A stretch of 64,000 bases of DNA, taken from assembly GCA_965261795.1 (NCBI GenBank), contig OZ253476.1, forward strand, positions 1,302,001 to 1,366,000, given 5' to 3'. Both the position numbers and the translations under genes were made by a program. This stretch comes from CBDCFV01 sp965261795 (GTDB lineage Bacteria; Chloroflexota; Dehalococcoidia; Lucifugimonadales; UBA3495). Of the stretch, positions 15,926 to 24,713 are shown piece by piece; position 1 is the first letter of the stretch, and the number at the start of each line of letters is the position of its first letter. Below the pieces are notes generated by a model. It saw only the letters and a program-made list of their open reading frames with translations, was not told where the DNA came from and did no database searches.

Positions 15926-16183
15926 TTATGAGCTTATGAGCTTGTTGAATCGTGCCGTTAGACGCGCTTTGCCCCGTGACGCGGTGTTTTTGGGGACTAC
16001 ACCCTTGCGAACAGCCCGGTCCAACAGGCTAATAGCCTGTGGCACAGCCGCCTCGGCAGTATCGAGATCTCCGGCCCCCATGGCCCGGACGGCTCTGGCG
16101 ACTCCGCTACGGGTGGCCGTCCGCACCCCTCTATTTCGCTGGGCGCGTTTTACTTGTTGTCGAGCTACCTTTCTCGCGGGCAA
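15926..16183 (-). CDS. rpsT: 30S ribosomal protein S20
   Basis: Primary 16S rRNA binding protein of the small subunit. 85 residues, very basic, all helical (MPARKVARQQVKRAQRNRGVRT...LDRAVRKGVVPKNTASRGKARLTARFNKL). The start is TTG at 16183, supported by AGGAGG six bases upstream; E. coli rpsT also uses UUG, which there contributes to autogenous control. The distal VPKNTASRGKARLTARFN segment is the family signature. It has its own promoter and a structured leader of about 120 bases. Confidence 0.92.
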   Translation of the reverse strand: MPARKVARQQVKRAQRNRGVRTATRSGVARAVRAMGAGDLDTAEAAVPQAISLLDRAVRKGVVPKNTASRGKARLTARFNKLISS

Positions 16184-16202
16184 TTACGTCCTCCTGTTCC
16201 TT

Positions 16203-16341
16203 TGTCCGGCACATGCGACTGTCCGGCACATACAACCGTGTCTCGGCTGCTCCGGCGGCGTTTCTTGTGCAAAACGCCCGCCACGCCAATAATCAACTAT
16301 ACGGCGCAGGCAATTATAAACCACCGGGAGTGGTTTTCCAA
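16203..16341 (-). promoter_or_regulatory. Promoter and structured leader of rpsT
   Basis: On the minus strand TTGGAA (16336-16341), 17-base spacer, TATAAT (16313-16318). The resulting leader holds a hairpin with 7-bp stem GGCGTTT/AAACGCC (16257-16263 and 16272-16278) and a direct repeat TGTCCGGCACAT at 16203-16214 and 16220-16231. The leader could carry S20 feedback control, which is inference. Confidence 0.65.
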
Positions 16342-16474
16342 CGTAACGGATGTTGGCAAAGTCGAATTCAGGTATACGCTGCCTCACTGCGTAAACTCCG
16401 CGCCCTCTACGCTGGAATCCACGTTGACCCGGAAGGTGGATGGAACGGCGGAAATTAAGGCGCGGTCGCCTTGG

Positions 16475-18409
16475 CTAAACGTCCAGGTTCTGGACGCTCC
16501 GGGCGTGGGCGGCGATGAAATTCTTCCGCGGCGCTACCACTTCACCCATAAGGGTAGAGAAGACATCGTGTACCTCCATTGCGTCTTCGATGTCCACTTG
16601 CAGCATCTGCCTAGTCTCCGGGTTCATAGTGGTTTCCCACAGTTGGTCCGGGTTCATCTCGCCAAGACCCTTGTAGCGTTGCAGGTGAGTGTTTCTGGCG
16701 CCGTTCAACTGCTCGATCATGCCATCTTTTTCAGTGTCGCTATAGGCGTATTGGACCTTTCTGCCATTCTGGATGCGGTACAACGGTGGTTGGGCAATGT
16801 ACAAGCAACCGTTGTCTATGAGAGCCTGCATCCGGCGGAAGAAGAAAGTAAGGATCAATGTACGGATATGCGAGCCGTCGACATCGGCGTCGGTCATGAT
16901 GATGATCTTCTTGTAGCGGATTTTATCTATGTCGAACTCGTTGCCTTCGCCAGCGCCCACCGCCGCCACCAAGGCCCGGATCTCCTCGTGGCCGAGGATG
17001 CGGTCCGGTTGTTGCAGGACCCTCTCCACGTTGAGAATTTTCCCCTTGAGGGGCAATATGGCTTGGAAACGGCGGTCCCGCCCCATCTTGGCCGACCCAC
17101 CCGCCGACTCACCTTCGACGATGTATATCTCCGACTTTTCGGGGTCCTTCTCGGCGCAATCGGCCAGTTTTCCGGGAAGTGAAGACCCGTCCAGCGCGTT
17201 CTTGCGTATTACCAACTCGCGGGCCCGCTTGGCTGCTTCTCGCGCCTTTTGTGAAGTCAGGCATTTCTCGAGGATACGCTTGCCTTCCGGCAGGTGCTCT
17301 TCCAAGTATCTGGCCAGTCCTTCGCTGACCACCGAATCTACTATGCCCCGAACTTCGGCGTTGCCCAACTTGGTCTTGGTCTGGCCCTCGAACTGCGGTT
17401 CCGTCAGTTTGACGCTGACGACTGCCGAGAGGCCTTCCCGAACGTCTTCGCCCGTCAGGTTTGACTGGTCGTCCTTGATGATCGACTGCCGCCGGGCATA
17501 ATCGTTGATAACGCGGGTCAGCGCCGAACGGAACCCGGTCAAATGAGTCCCGCCTTCCTGGGTGTTGATGCAGTTGGCAAAAGAAAACACCGACTCGGAG
17601 AAGCCGTCGTTGTACTGTATGGCAACTTCCACCAAGGTATCGTCCTGCATCTTTTCGTAATAGAAGGGCAGTTGCTGCATGACGCGGCGGTTCCGGTTCA
17701 CATTCCGGACCAGGTTGGCTATACCGCCGTCAAAGTAGTAAGTGCGCTCCACATCCCCGTGGCGCTGCTTATCGTGCCAGTCGCTCACGAACTGGATTTC
17801 AAGCCCCTTATTGAGGAACGCAATCTCCTTGAAGTGACTGGTAAGTATGTCGAAGTCGTACTCGATGTTTGGGAAAATCTCTTGGTCGGGCCGGAAATAT
17901 ATGACCGTACCGTGGCCGTCGGTCCTTTCCTTCCTGGTCATCGCTCCCAAGGGCTTGCCCCGGGAGTATTCCTGAACGTACAACCAACCACTGCGGCGGA
18001 CTTCGGCCCTGAGGTAGTCTGAAAGCCCGTTGACCACCGATCCCCCTACGCCATGCAGTCCGCCGGTCACCTTGTAAGCGCCGCCGCCGAACTTGCCCCC
18101 GGCGTGCAGGGTGGTCATCACCGTCTCTAATGCGGTCAATCCGGTTGTAGGGTGTATATCCACCGGGATCCCGCGGCCATTATCGGTGACGGAGATCAAG
18201 CCATCCGCGTCCAGCGTTATCTTCACTTGGTCGCAGAATCCGGCCATTGATTCATCGACGGCGTTGTCCAGCACCTCGTAAATCAAATGATGCAGGCCCC
18301 GCTGGTCGGTGCTGCCGATGTACATGCCGGGGCGGACCCGCACGGCTTCCAGCCCCTCCAGGACCTGGATGTCTTTAGCGGTGTATTCGGTGTTGGACTG
18401 TTGTTGCAT
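16475..18409 (-). CDS. gyrB: DNA gyrase subunit B
   Basis: ATPase subunit of gyrase. 644 residues. GHKL ATPase motifs are YEVLDNAVDESMAG, VTDNGRGIPVDIHPTTG and GGKFGGGAYKVTGGLHGVG. The transducer has QTKTKLGNAEVRG; the TOPRIM domain has EIYIVEGESAGGSAKMGRDRRFQA and IIIMTDADVDGSHIRTLILTFFFR. The tail EVVAPRKNFIAAHA is typical of GyrB without the long insert of proteobacterial enzymes. ParE is the alternative, but motif context (QGLHHLIYEVLDNAVDE, PLKGKILNVE) favours GyrB. gyrA is not in the window. Confidence 0.94.
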   Translation of the reverse strand: MQQQSNTEYTAKDIQVLEGLEAVRVRPGMYIGSTDQRGLHHLIYEVLDNAVDESMAGFCDQVKITLDADGLISVTDNGRGIPVDIHPTTGLTALETVMTTLHAGGKFGGGAYKVTGGLHGVGGSVVNGLSDYLRAEVRRSGWLYVQEYSRGKPLGAMTRKERTDGHGTVIYFRPDQEIFPNIEYDFDILTSHFKEIAFLNKGLEIQFVSDWHDKQRHGDVERTYYFDGGIANLVRNVNRNRRVMQQLPFYYEKMQDDTLVEVAIQYNDGFSESVFSFANCINTQEGGTHLTGFRSALTRVINDYARRQSIIKDDQSNLTGEDVREGLSAVVSVKLTEPQFEGQTKTKLGNAEVRGIVDSVVSEGLARYLEEHLPEGKRILEKCLTSQKAREAAKRARELVIRKNALDGSSLPGKLADCAEKDPEKSEIYIVEGESAGGSAKMGRDRRFQAILPLKGKILNVERVLQQPDRILGHEEIRALVAAVGAGEGNEFDIDKIRYKKIIIMTDADVDGSHIRTLILTFFFRRMQALIDNGCLYIAQPPLYRIQNGRKVQYAYSDTEKDGMIEQLNGARNTHLQRYKGLGEMNPDQLWETTMNPETRQMLQVDIEDAMEVHDVFSTLMGEVVAPRKNFIAAHARSVQNLDV

Positions 18410-18934
18410 AACTTACTATCCCAGACTCGGTTGTACTACTCGCGGCCACAATTTTGGAGGAGGAGTGGAGGGTTTTGGCGCTCCACCCCGGTCGTCCCTC
18501 CGCTGTTTGTCACGGCTCTCAAGGAAGGTGTCGCAGCGCGTCTTTCCCGGACACAGAGCCCCCGCCTTCACTTAATCGACCGGATAAAAGCAACCTTAAA
18601 AATACAAACCGAGGCGTTGTGAATGAGGTTTGACTGTTGCTAAAGCGGGAGGGAGACTCTTCTCGAAAACGAGATAATGTTCCGTCTCCAGCTACAACAT
18701 ATAGTATAAATTGCCTATCTATTATAGCAGAATTACATAACAATTTCCGTGATTTTGCGGTCACGGGCCGCCGTTTTTGCGCCGCCGCGGGGCATCATAC
18801 AACCCTGAGAAAGAGGGCGTTCCGTTACTACCGCAAGTAGCGTTCCGCTTTAGGTGGTCTACCCGGCGACGACGGTACGGTGGATTCCCGCCTGCGCGGG
18901 AATGACGGAATGGTAGGGGAATGATGGACCGGGG
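18410..18934. other. Intergenic region upstream of gyrB with a REP-like palindrome
   Basis: Contains AT-rich sequence upstream of gyrB (18690-18745), including TATAAT-like hexamers, one on the minus strand reading toward gyrB but without a good -35 box. A REP-like palindrome GATTCCCGCC...GGAATGACG is at 18883-18907. I see no convincing gene; short frames on both strands overlap each other. Confidence 0.6.
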
Positions 18935-19609
18935 CTAACTCACGTCCCTGCGAACGTAGATGCCCGGAGAGCCCGCCGTGTGCGTCATTTGAGGGCGTAT
19001 GGCAGTGGTCCAGTCAGGTGTTTCCGCTGTCCGCCAAGCTTCCCATTCAGGGCTGTCCGCCACCGCGAGCGACTCCATTTCGTGAACGGTGATGTACTTC
19101 GGCTCCCCTGTTACGGCCTCGAACCGGCGGGCCCGGATGTAACCGGGGATTTTAGAGCATAAGGGAAGCCTTTCCGTGTTGTAGGCGTCATTAAACCGCG
19201 CCTCCAACTCCGGCGGCACCGACATGCGCCCAACCAGCATAACCGGCGGCAGGTCGGCTTCGATGGTCTCTTTAGACAGTTGTTCCGGGAATATCAACCG
19301 GTATATGTTGCGGATGTAGGTATCTCCAATGACCGCAGGCGACATCCGCTTCGACCATTCGGTAGGGTTGTTGATCCAATATTGCCAAGCGTCGGAGTGC
19401 CACGCTTCAGGCTCGCTTAGCTCGTAAAAGGCCAAGTACTTGGGGCCGCTTTGCACCGCGGTGTAGCGTGCGGCGCTTAACACACCCGGAATCGACAACC
19501 TTTCCGGTATATGTTCTTCGTCATACCACCGGTTGAATTCATCTTCGTATTGGGCTGGCACGTCGGCAAATACTGCCATCAGGCCGCGTCCTTTCTTAGC
19601 TGCCATCAT
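18935..19609 (-). CDS. Two-repeat dimeric alpha/beta-barrel (EthD/DUF4286-like) protein
   Basis: 224 residues made of two similar halves: KGRGLMAVFADVPAQYEDEFNRWYDEEHIPERLSIPGVLSAARY (residues 6-49) and VMLVGRMSVPPELEARFNDAYNTERLPLCSKIPGYIRARRF (about 122-162). Each has the beta-alpha-beta pattern and the WYDEEHIP-type motif of ferredoxin-fold EthD/DUF4286-like proteins. Such proteins are often attached to oxidative degradation pathways; no specific reaction can be named. It follows a NUDIX gene on the same strand, 56 bases downstream of it. Confidence 0.7.
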   Translation of the reverse strand: MMAAKKGRGLMAVFADVPAQYEDEFNRWYDEEHIPERLSIPGVLSAARYTAVQSGPKYLAFYELSEPEAWHSDAWQYWINNPTEWSKRMSPAVIGDTYIRNIYRLIFPEQLSKETIEADLPPVMLVGRMSVPPELEARFNDAYNTERLPLCSKIPGYIRARRFEAVTGEPKYITVHEMESLAVADSPEWEAWRTAETPDWTTAIRPQMTHTAGSPGIYVRRDVS

Positions 19610-19665
19610 TCACTCTCCGTTTACCTGGTTTGAACCGGCGTCTTACGGGGGGTGACGCCGCAGTT

Positions 19666-20091
19666 TCAGGAGCCGGGGTAGTAGACTTGTTCGGTGCGAA
19701 CGCTGTCCAGAGCGTACTGCATCGGCAGGAAAAGAGGCTGGGGGAGATTATCCAATGGGAACCAACCAAACTCGGTGAAGGCGTCAACCTCGGCCAGCAC
19801 TGGTTCCTCGTCCCCAATGTCTCCCAGGAACTCGATGTCCAGATAGTGCCTGTCATAGGCGATGATGTTGCTGACGCACAGGAAACGGAGGTCTCCGACC
19901 ACCAGTCCCAACTCCTCCAGAGCCTCCCTGCGGGCGCACTCCTCCAAGCTTTCTCCCAACTCCAAGTGTCCGCCTGCCGAGGCCCAAGTAGCTTCGCCAT
20001 GAGAACCGTGGCGTTTGGCCAGGAAGACCCGGTTGTCTCGCAGGAACACCACGCCCACGCCAACCCGGGGCACCGTAAAGTCAGCCATCAT
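19666..20091 (-). CDS. NUDIX hydrolase
   Basis: About 141 residues from the paired ATG codons at 20088-20091. The complete Nudix box GGHLELGESLEECARREALEELGL matches Gx5Ex7REUxEExGU with all acidic residues. Preceded by VGVVFLRDNRVFLAKRHGSHGEATWASAGG, the usual lead-in strand. Resembles ADP-ribose/nucleoside diphosphate-type sanitising enzymes; substrate undetermined. The frame extends to 20127, but that part is not conserved-looking. The ribosome site is weak, so the start is uncertain by a few codons. Confidence 0.85.
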   Translation of the reverse strand: MMADFTVPRVGVGVVFLRDNRVFLAKRHGSHGEATWASAGGHLELGESLEECARREALEELGLVVGDLRFLCVSNIIAYDRHYLDIEFLGDIGDEEPVLAEVDAFTEFGWFPLDNLPQPLFLPMQYALDSVRTEQVYYPGS

Positions 20092-20164
20092 ACTGGCGAG
20101 TATACCACCGCAGGAAGGTGGGTACACTTCGCCGCGAGACGCTCATATAATCTCCGTTAGCAGC

Positions 20165-21079
20165 ATGGACATGATGCTCTTGATCCTGTTGGCCTTGGCC
20201 AACCTGTCGTTAGCCGCATGGGTATATCTTTATCATGGGACGCGGCTTCTTTTGGCACACCGGGCAGCGCCTGATGGTCGCCCCCAGCCTATGCGGGGAT
20301 TCAAGCAGCCTTCCATCCGTTGCCGTCTTGGTCCCTGCCCGCAACGAAGCCGGGATACTTGCTCAGACGCTGCCGCAATTGCTTTTACAGGACTACAGCG
20401 GCCGGTTCCACGTTTGGCTGGTGGACGATTCCAGCACCGACGGCACTGCCGAGGTCGCGCGTCGGGTGGCTCGAGACCTGGGAACGGAAAAGCGGTTGAG
20501 CGTGGTCATGGCAGACCCCTTGACGCCAGGTTGGACGGGCAAGCTCTGGGCCCTTCAGCAAGGAGTCCAAGCTGCGTCGACAGCGCAACCGGAATATCTC
20601 CTGTTCGTGGATGCCGATATCGCTCTGGCTCCCGGCGTGCTCCAAGCATTGGTCAAGAAAGCCGTGGGTGACGGTTTGCACTTGGTATCGGTGATGGCGT
20701 TGCTTAAGCTTTTGACGGGTTGGGAAAGGATGCTCGTTCCGGCCTTCGTCTATTTCTTCATGTTGCCGCTACCCCGCTGGGAATGCTGCTGGGGTTTTGG
20801 TCGTCCCTGGCCGGGGCTGTCGGCGGCTTGTTCCTGTTGGCCTTCGGCGACGATGCCGTAGCCGGTCTGTGGCTGCTGGCCGCGGGGGCAGCGGGATTGG
20901 CATTGATGAGCACGTCCTACCTGCCTACATTGCGGTGGTACCGGGCTTCTCTCACGCTGGTCTTGATGCTACCCGTTATTGCCGGCGCCTACACGTTGAT
21001 GACCATCCATTCGGCGTGGCAATTCTGGCGCGGCCGGGGCGGCGGCTGGAAGGGGCGCACTTTACCGCCGTCAACCTGA
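20165..21079 (+). pseudogene. hpnB: HpnB-type hopanoid-associated glycosyltransferase, broken
   Basis: Three pieces of one family lie in two frames. 20165-20234 encodes the N-terminal membrane helix (LLILLALANLSLAAWVYLYH). A shift then leads to 20235-20765: GRGFFW, the GT2 domain VAVLVPARNEAGILAQTLPQL, VWLVDDSSTDGTAEV, PGWTGKLWALQQG, LFVDADIALAPG and ERMLVPAFVYFF. The expected 130-150 residues with the acceptor-site region are missing. The frame then changes near 20755-20770 to ATPLGMLLGFWSSL...LPTLRWYR...WRGRGGGWKGR, the normal C-terminal membrane part. One frameshift plus an internal frame-changing deletion make it a pseudogene. In hopanoid producers this gene sits in hpn clusters; no others are seen here. 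Confidence 0.8.
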
Positions 21080-21176
21080 ATCCAAGGTGTGAGATTGGCC
21101 GAAGGTGGCCTATAATGGGTGCTGGCGCAGCAGCCGGGCCAAGGCTTGCCGCGAATATACGCCGGAGATTGAAATA

Positions 21177-21593
21177 ATGCCGAATCTACAGAGGACCCCG
21201 CTGAACCCGGAAGGCGCTCCCGCGCCCTTGGGGCTTTACTCTCAAGCCATGAAGGTTTCGTCGGGCAGCTTGCTCTACGTCGCCGGACAAGTGGGGATCG
21301 ACGCCGACGGGAACTTGGCTGAGCCGGGGGACATCAGGGCGCAGACCCGCCAGACCTTCAAAAACATTGGCGACATATTGGCCGGAGCGGGCGCCGGTTT
21401 CAGCAACGTAGTCGAGTTCACCACCTACTTGGTGGGCAGGGAGAACGTCGAGCCGTACATTGCGGCCCGCACCGAAATTTACCCGGGCCTGTTCCCCGAC
21501 GCCGACTATCCTCCGAATACCCTCCTCGTCATATCCGGGTTGGTAAAGGAGGAATTCCTGTTGGAGATCAAGTGCGTCGCCGCATTGCCCTAA
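21177..21593 (+). CDS. RidA/YjgF-family enamine/imine deaminase-like protein
   Basis: 138 residues from the ATG at 21177 (GGAG 11 bases upstream). Typical RidA layout: LGLYSQAMKVSSGSLLYVAGQVGIDADGNL, then QTRQTFKNIGDILAGAGAGFSNVVEFTTYL, and the C-terminal NTLLVISGLVKEEFLLEIKCVAALP. The Arg that marks active RidA (usually in PxRxxxxV) is not in the usual place here: PPNTLLVISG has Asn-Thr. It may belong to a non-archetypal Rid subgroup. Located between the dead glycosyltransferase and an M20 peptidase. Confidence 0.85.
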   Translation: MPNLQRTPLNPEGAPAPLGLYSQAMKVSSGSLLYVAGQVGIDADGNLAEPGDIRAQTRQTFKNIGDILAGAGAGFSNVVEFTTYLVGRENVEPYIAARTEIYPGLFPDADYPPNTLLVISGLVKEEFLLEIKCVAALP

Positions 21594-21615
21594 TTCATTC
21601 CCCGGAGATGTGCAA

Positions 21616-22698
21616 TTGGCTGACCGAGAAAGGCTTCTAAAAACACTCACCGATCTTATCCGCATCGACAGTCCCACCGGTGAAGAGGACGAGATAGACC
21701 GCGAGGTCACCAAACGGCTGGAGTCGCTGGGTTTCCACGTCCACCACGACGGCTTCAAGAACATAATCGCCACGCTGCCGGGCCAGGGAGAACCGCTCCT
21801 GCTGTCGGCCCACATGGACACCGTGGAACCAGGCCGGGGCATCAAGCCAGTGCTGGACGGCGACGTACTCAGGTCCGACGGGACAACCATCCTGGGCGGC
21901 GACTGCAAGGCCGGCCTGTCTATCGTACTCGAAGCATTGACGTCGGTGATCGAGTCTGGCTCCGGCCACCGCCCTATCGAGGTGGCTTTCACCAGGGCTG
22001 AGGAAGGCGGCTTGGTGGGGGTGCACCACTTGGACTTCCAGCGGTTGACCGCCAAGACAGGAGTGGTCTTTGACGGAGAGGGCTCGGTGAACCGCATCTC
22101 CGTGGCCGCCCCGTCCCAAAACGTGATCACCGCCCACATCCGAGGCAGGGCCGCCCACGCCGGAGTAGAACCGGAAAAGGGCCTCTCCGCCGTCATCATC
22201 GCCGCCGAAATATTGACTCAATTGCCGCTGGGCCGTATCGACAGCGAGACCACCGCCAACATTGGACGCGTCGAAGGCGGACTGAAACGCAACATCATCC
22301 CGGAAGAGGCTTTCCTCGACGGCGAAGTGCGGAGCCGGGACAACAACAAGCTGGACCATTACTCGTCGGAGTTCAGGCGCATCTTTGACGAAGCCGGCAG
22401 GCGCTACCCTGACGCGGCGATCAGCTTGGACATCCGCAACACTTACCGGTCCTACAACGTCGAAGCGTCTCACCCTGCCGTAGCCGTCCTGTGCCGGGCA
22501 CTGGCCAACATCGGAATGGAACCCCGGCTGGAAGCCACCGGAGGCGGGTCCGACGCCAATGTCTTTTATGAGAACGGGATTGTGGCCCTCCCGGTGGGCA
22601 TAGGCGTCCAATCGTTCCACACCACCCGCGAGATCGCCGTCATACCCGAAGTCGTTCAGGGCGCCGAGATGTGCGAGGGTGTTATTCGAGGAGTGTAG
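21616..22698 (+). CDS. M20-family metallopeptidase (PepT-like)
   Basis: Dizinc aminoacylase/peptidase fold, 360 residues from TTG 21616, which is 8 bases after GGAG; a GTG at 21610 is the alternative. Zinc and catalytic residues in order: SAHMDTVEPG (His and catalytic Asp), ILGGDCKAGLS (bridging Asp), FTRAEEGGLVG (Glu pair), FDGEGSVNRI, and the C-terminal IGVQSFHTTREIAVI (His). The lid/dimerisation domain contains GRAAHAGVEPEKGLSAV. Closest in feel to tripeptidase T-like enzymes; exact substrate unknown. Starts 22 bases after RidA. Confidence 0.87.
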   Translation: MADRERLLKTLTDLIRIDSPTGEEDEIDREVTKRLESLGFHVHHDGFKNIIATLPGQGEPLLLSAHMDTVEPGRGIKPVLDGDVLRSDGTTILGGDCKAGLSIVLEALTSVIESGSGHRPIEVAFTRAEEGGLVGVHHLDFQRLTAKTGVVFDGEGSVNRISVAAPSQNVITAHIRGRAAHAGVEPEKGLSAVIIAAEILTQLPLGRIDSETTANIGRVEGGLKRNIIPEEAFLDGEVRSRDNNKLDHYSSEFRRIFDEAGRRYPDAAISLDIRNTYRSYNVEASHPAVAVLCRALANIGMEPRLEATGGGSDANVFYENGIVALPVGIGVQSFHTTREIAVIPEVVQGAEMCEGVIRGV

Positions 22699-22725
22699 AG
22701 GGACCTGGCCGCACGATTGCCGTGG

Positions 22726-22754
22726 TTGACGCCCTTTATGCCCAGCCAGATAAT
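22726..22754 (+). promoter_or_regulatory. Promoter of the hicAB remnant
   Basis: TTGACG (22726-22731), 17-base spacer, GATAAT (22749-22754), 16 bases before the hicA ATG. Near-consensus although the downstream genes are broken. Confidence 0.65.
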
Positions 22755-22770
22755 TCAGTACTGAGCCGCC

Positions 22771-23029
22771 ATGCGACCGGACTCCAGCAGTGACCGGCTG
22801 TTCCGTCGGATACTCTCAGGGCAATCCGACAACAATATCCGGTTCAACGACCTTCGGAGCTTGCTCATACGGTTAGGGTTTGAGGGAAGAATCAGCGGCA
22901 GCCATCACATATTTACCAAGAGAGGAATCTCAGGGCTGATAAACTTTCAGACCAGAAGCGGCCAAGTTAAAGCATACCAAACGCAACAGGAGAAGATTTC
23001 TCAAGGGATACGGCATCGGGGAAGAATGA
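22771..23029 (+). pseudogene. hicA: HicA-type toxin gene with 3' frameshift
   Basis: The first 70 or so codons are a normal HicA: RFNDLRSLLIRLGFEGRISGSHHIFTKRGISGLINFQ, with the catalytic His of GSHHIF, then SGQVKAYQTQQEKIS. The ORF then runs on in the wrong frame. The +1 frame reads KGYGIGEE and stops at TGA 23027-23029, the family's usual C-terminus, so one base is gained (or two lost) around 23000. The stop is one base before the hicB ATG, restoring normal operon spacing. Confidence 0.72.
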
Positions 23030-23030
23030 T

Positions 23031-23396
23031 ATGCACAAATACGCAGTCATCATTTCTTGGAGCGAGCATCCCGGCGACTAGGTGTTTGTTGCCGATGTGC
23101 CGGAATTGCCGGGTTGTACGGCCCATGGCGACACCCACGAAGAGGCGCTGGCCAACGCTCAGTGCGCCATCGCATTGTGGCTGGACACTTGCAAAGAATT
23201 TGACCACCCCATGCCCGGTCCCGGCGTCATCTCGTCTATAATGAGGTCCGAATACGTTGACTTGGGAAAGAAGGACATCGGCAAAATAAGTCCCGGCATT
23301 GTGCGGGCGCAGATAGCCTCTCTATGCAAGGAATATTCTTGCGACGATAAAACGGACAGCTTGGAGAAGTACGAACAGACGCGCTCTCAAGGTTAA
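23031..23396 (+). pseudogene. hicB: HicB-type antitoxin gene with in-frame amber codon
   Basis: The frame from ATG 23031 reads MHKYAVIISWSEHPGD, then TAG (23079-23081), then VFVADVPELPGCTAHGDTHEEALANAQCAIALWLDTCKEF, the HicB RNase-H-like core. TAG is one base from GAG or AAG. A GTG at 23082 gives an uninterrupted 104-residue frame, but it lacks strand 1. After PMPGPG there is an unusual extra 50-residue tail. Together with the damaged hicA this is a decayed type II toxin-antitoxin locus. Confidence 0.72.
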
Positions 23397-23428
23397 TCTC
23401 CGTTAACAATTTTTCTAAGGAGCGAAAA

Positions 23429-24706
23429 ATGGCATCATCAACCAAGCCACGCCAGCTAGGCCGCCCGGTCTCCATAGTGGGCGCCGGCATGTCCCAATTC
23501 GGCGCTTTCCCAAGCAAAGACAGCCGCGACCTGTTTGTTGAGGCGTTTCAGGACATGCTTGACCACTTGGATCAAGGCATGGATGTCCAGGACATCGAAT
23601 GCGCCTACGTGGGCAACTACTCCTCTGACCTCTTTGAGCACCAAGGCCACACTGCCCCCATCATCGCCGACTGGCTGGGCATGACCCCCGTGCCGGTCAC
23701 CCGTATCGAGAACGCCTGCGCCAGCAGCAGCAGCGCGATGCGGGAAGGCATGATGGCCATCGCATCCGGCCTGTACGACATTGTGCTGGTTGGTGGTATG
23801 GAAAAAATGACCAACCTGCCCACTGAGGGTGTTACCGACGTATTGGCCACTGCCGCCGACGGCTTGTACGAAGTCCCTGCCGGGCTGACCTTCCCCGGCA
23901 TCTTCGGCGCCATCGCCACCGCCCACATGGACCGGTACGAGACGAACCTGGACCACCTGTTGAAGGTGGCCATCAAGAACCATGAGAACGGCGCCCTCAA
24001 CCCCAAGGCCCAGTTCAACGTCACCATCCAAAGTCTGGCAGACCGGCGAGTGGCCCGGGCCCAGCAGCGCGGGCTCCCCGTACCCGAATACAAAGACGAA
24101 ATGGACTTCCTGAACGATCCCCAAGCCAACCCGTGGATCGCTTGGCCGTTGCGGCTGTACGACTGCGCCCCCATCACTGACGGCGCCGCTTGTGTGCTGC
24201 TGGTGGCGTCCGAGTTGGCCCACAACTTCACCGACAAGCCCGTCCACATCATCGGCACCGGCCAAGCTTCTGGCCGCCCCTTGCACGACGCGGATGAACT
24301 TACCTCCCTGTCAGCGGCCAAGATCGCCGCTTCAAGGGCCTACGAGATGGCCGGTGTGACTCCTGACGACATCCAGTTGGCCGAGGTGCACGATTGCTTC
24401 ACCATAGCGGAAATTGTCGCCGCCGAGGACCTGGGATTCTTCTCACCCGGAGAAGGTCCTCGGGCTGTGGATGAAGGCAGGACTTCATTAACCGGAGATA
24501 AGCCGATAAACACTTCAGGAGGCCTAAAGGCCAAGGGACACCCTGTGGGAGCTTCCGGCATCGCCCAGGTAGGCGAGATTTTCCACCAACTCAGAGGAGA
24601 AGCCGGACCGCGGCAAGTCGCCAATCCCAACCTGGAGTTGGGGCTTACCCACAACGTGGGCGGCACCGGCGGCACCTGCGTTGTGAATATCCTGCAAAGA
24701 GGGTGA
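23429..24706 (+). CDS. Thiolase-family acyl-CoA acetyltransferase (SCP-x type)
   Basis: 425 residues, ATG 23429 after AAGGAG. Thiolase landmarks: catalytic Cys in RIENACASSSSAMREGM, EVHDCFTIAEI with the active-site His replacing the NEAF loop, and GGLKAKGHPVGASGIAQV with the second His. The C-terminal GGTGGTCVVNIL is the closing glycine-rich segment. This SCP-x-like subgroup works with a DUF35 partner in acyl-CoA chain shortening, and such a partner starts 7 bases downstream. Substrate unknown; a degradative acyl-CoA role is inferred. Confidence 0.92.
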   Translation: MASSTKPRQLGRPVSIVGAGMSQFGAFPSKDSRDLFVEAFQDMLDHLDQGMDVQDIECAYVGNYSSDLFEHQGHTAPIIADWLGMTPVPVTRIENACASSSSAMREGMMAIASGLYDIVLVGGMEKMTNLPTEGVTDVLATAADGLYEVPAGLTFPGIFGAIATAHMDRYETNLDHLLKVAIKNHENGALNPKAQFNVTIQSLADRRVARAQQRGLPVPEYKDEMDFLNDPQANPWIAWPLRLYDCAPITDGAACVLLVASELAHNFTDKPVHIIGTGQASGRPLHDADELTSLSAAKIAASRAYEMAGVTPDDIQLAEVHDCFTIAEIVAAEDLGFFSPGEGPRAVDEGRTSLTGDKPINTSGGLKAKGHPVGASGIAQVGEIFHQLRGEAGPRQVANPNLELGLTHNVGGTGGTCVVNILQRG

Positions 24707-24713
24707 TGAAGAT

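Noticed and set aside
18637..18840. 67-codon frame upstream of gyrB
   Set aside because: Overlapped by another frame on the opposite strand, no ribosome site, AT-rich promoter-like sequence; not supportable.
21105..21176. Longer N-terminus for the RidA gene (GTG 21105)
   Set aside because: The additional residues do not look like RidA and the ATG at 21177 has a ribosome site.
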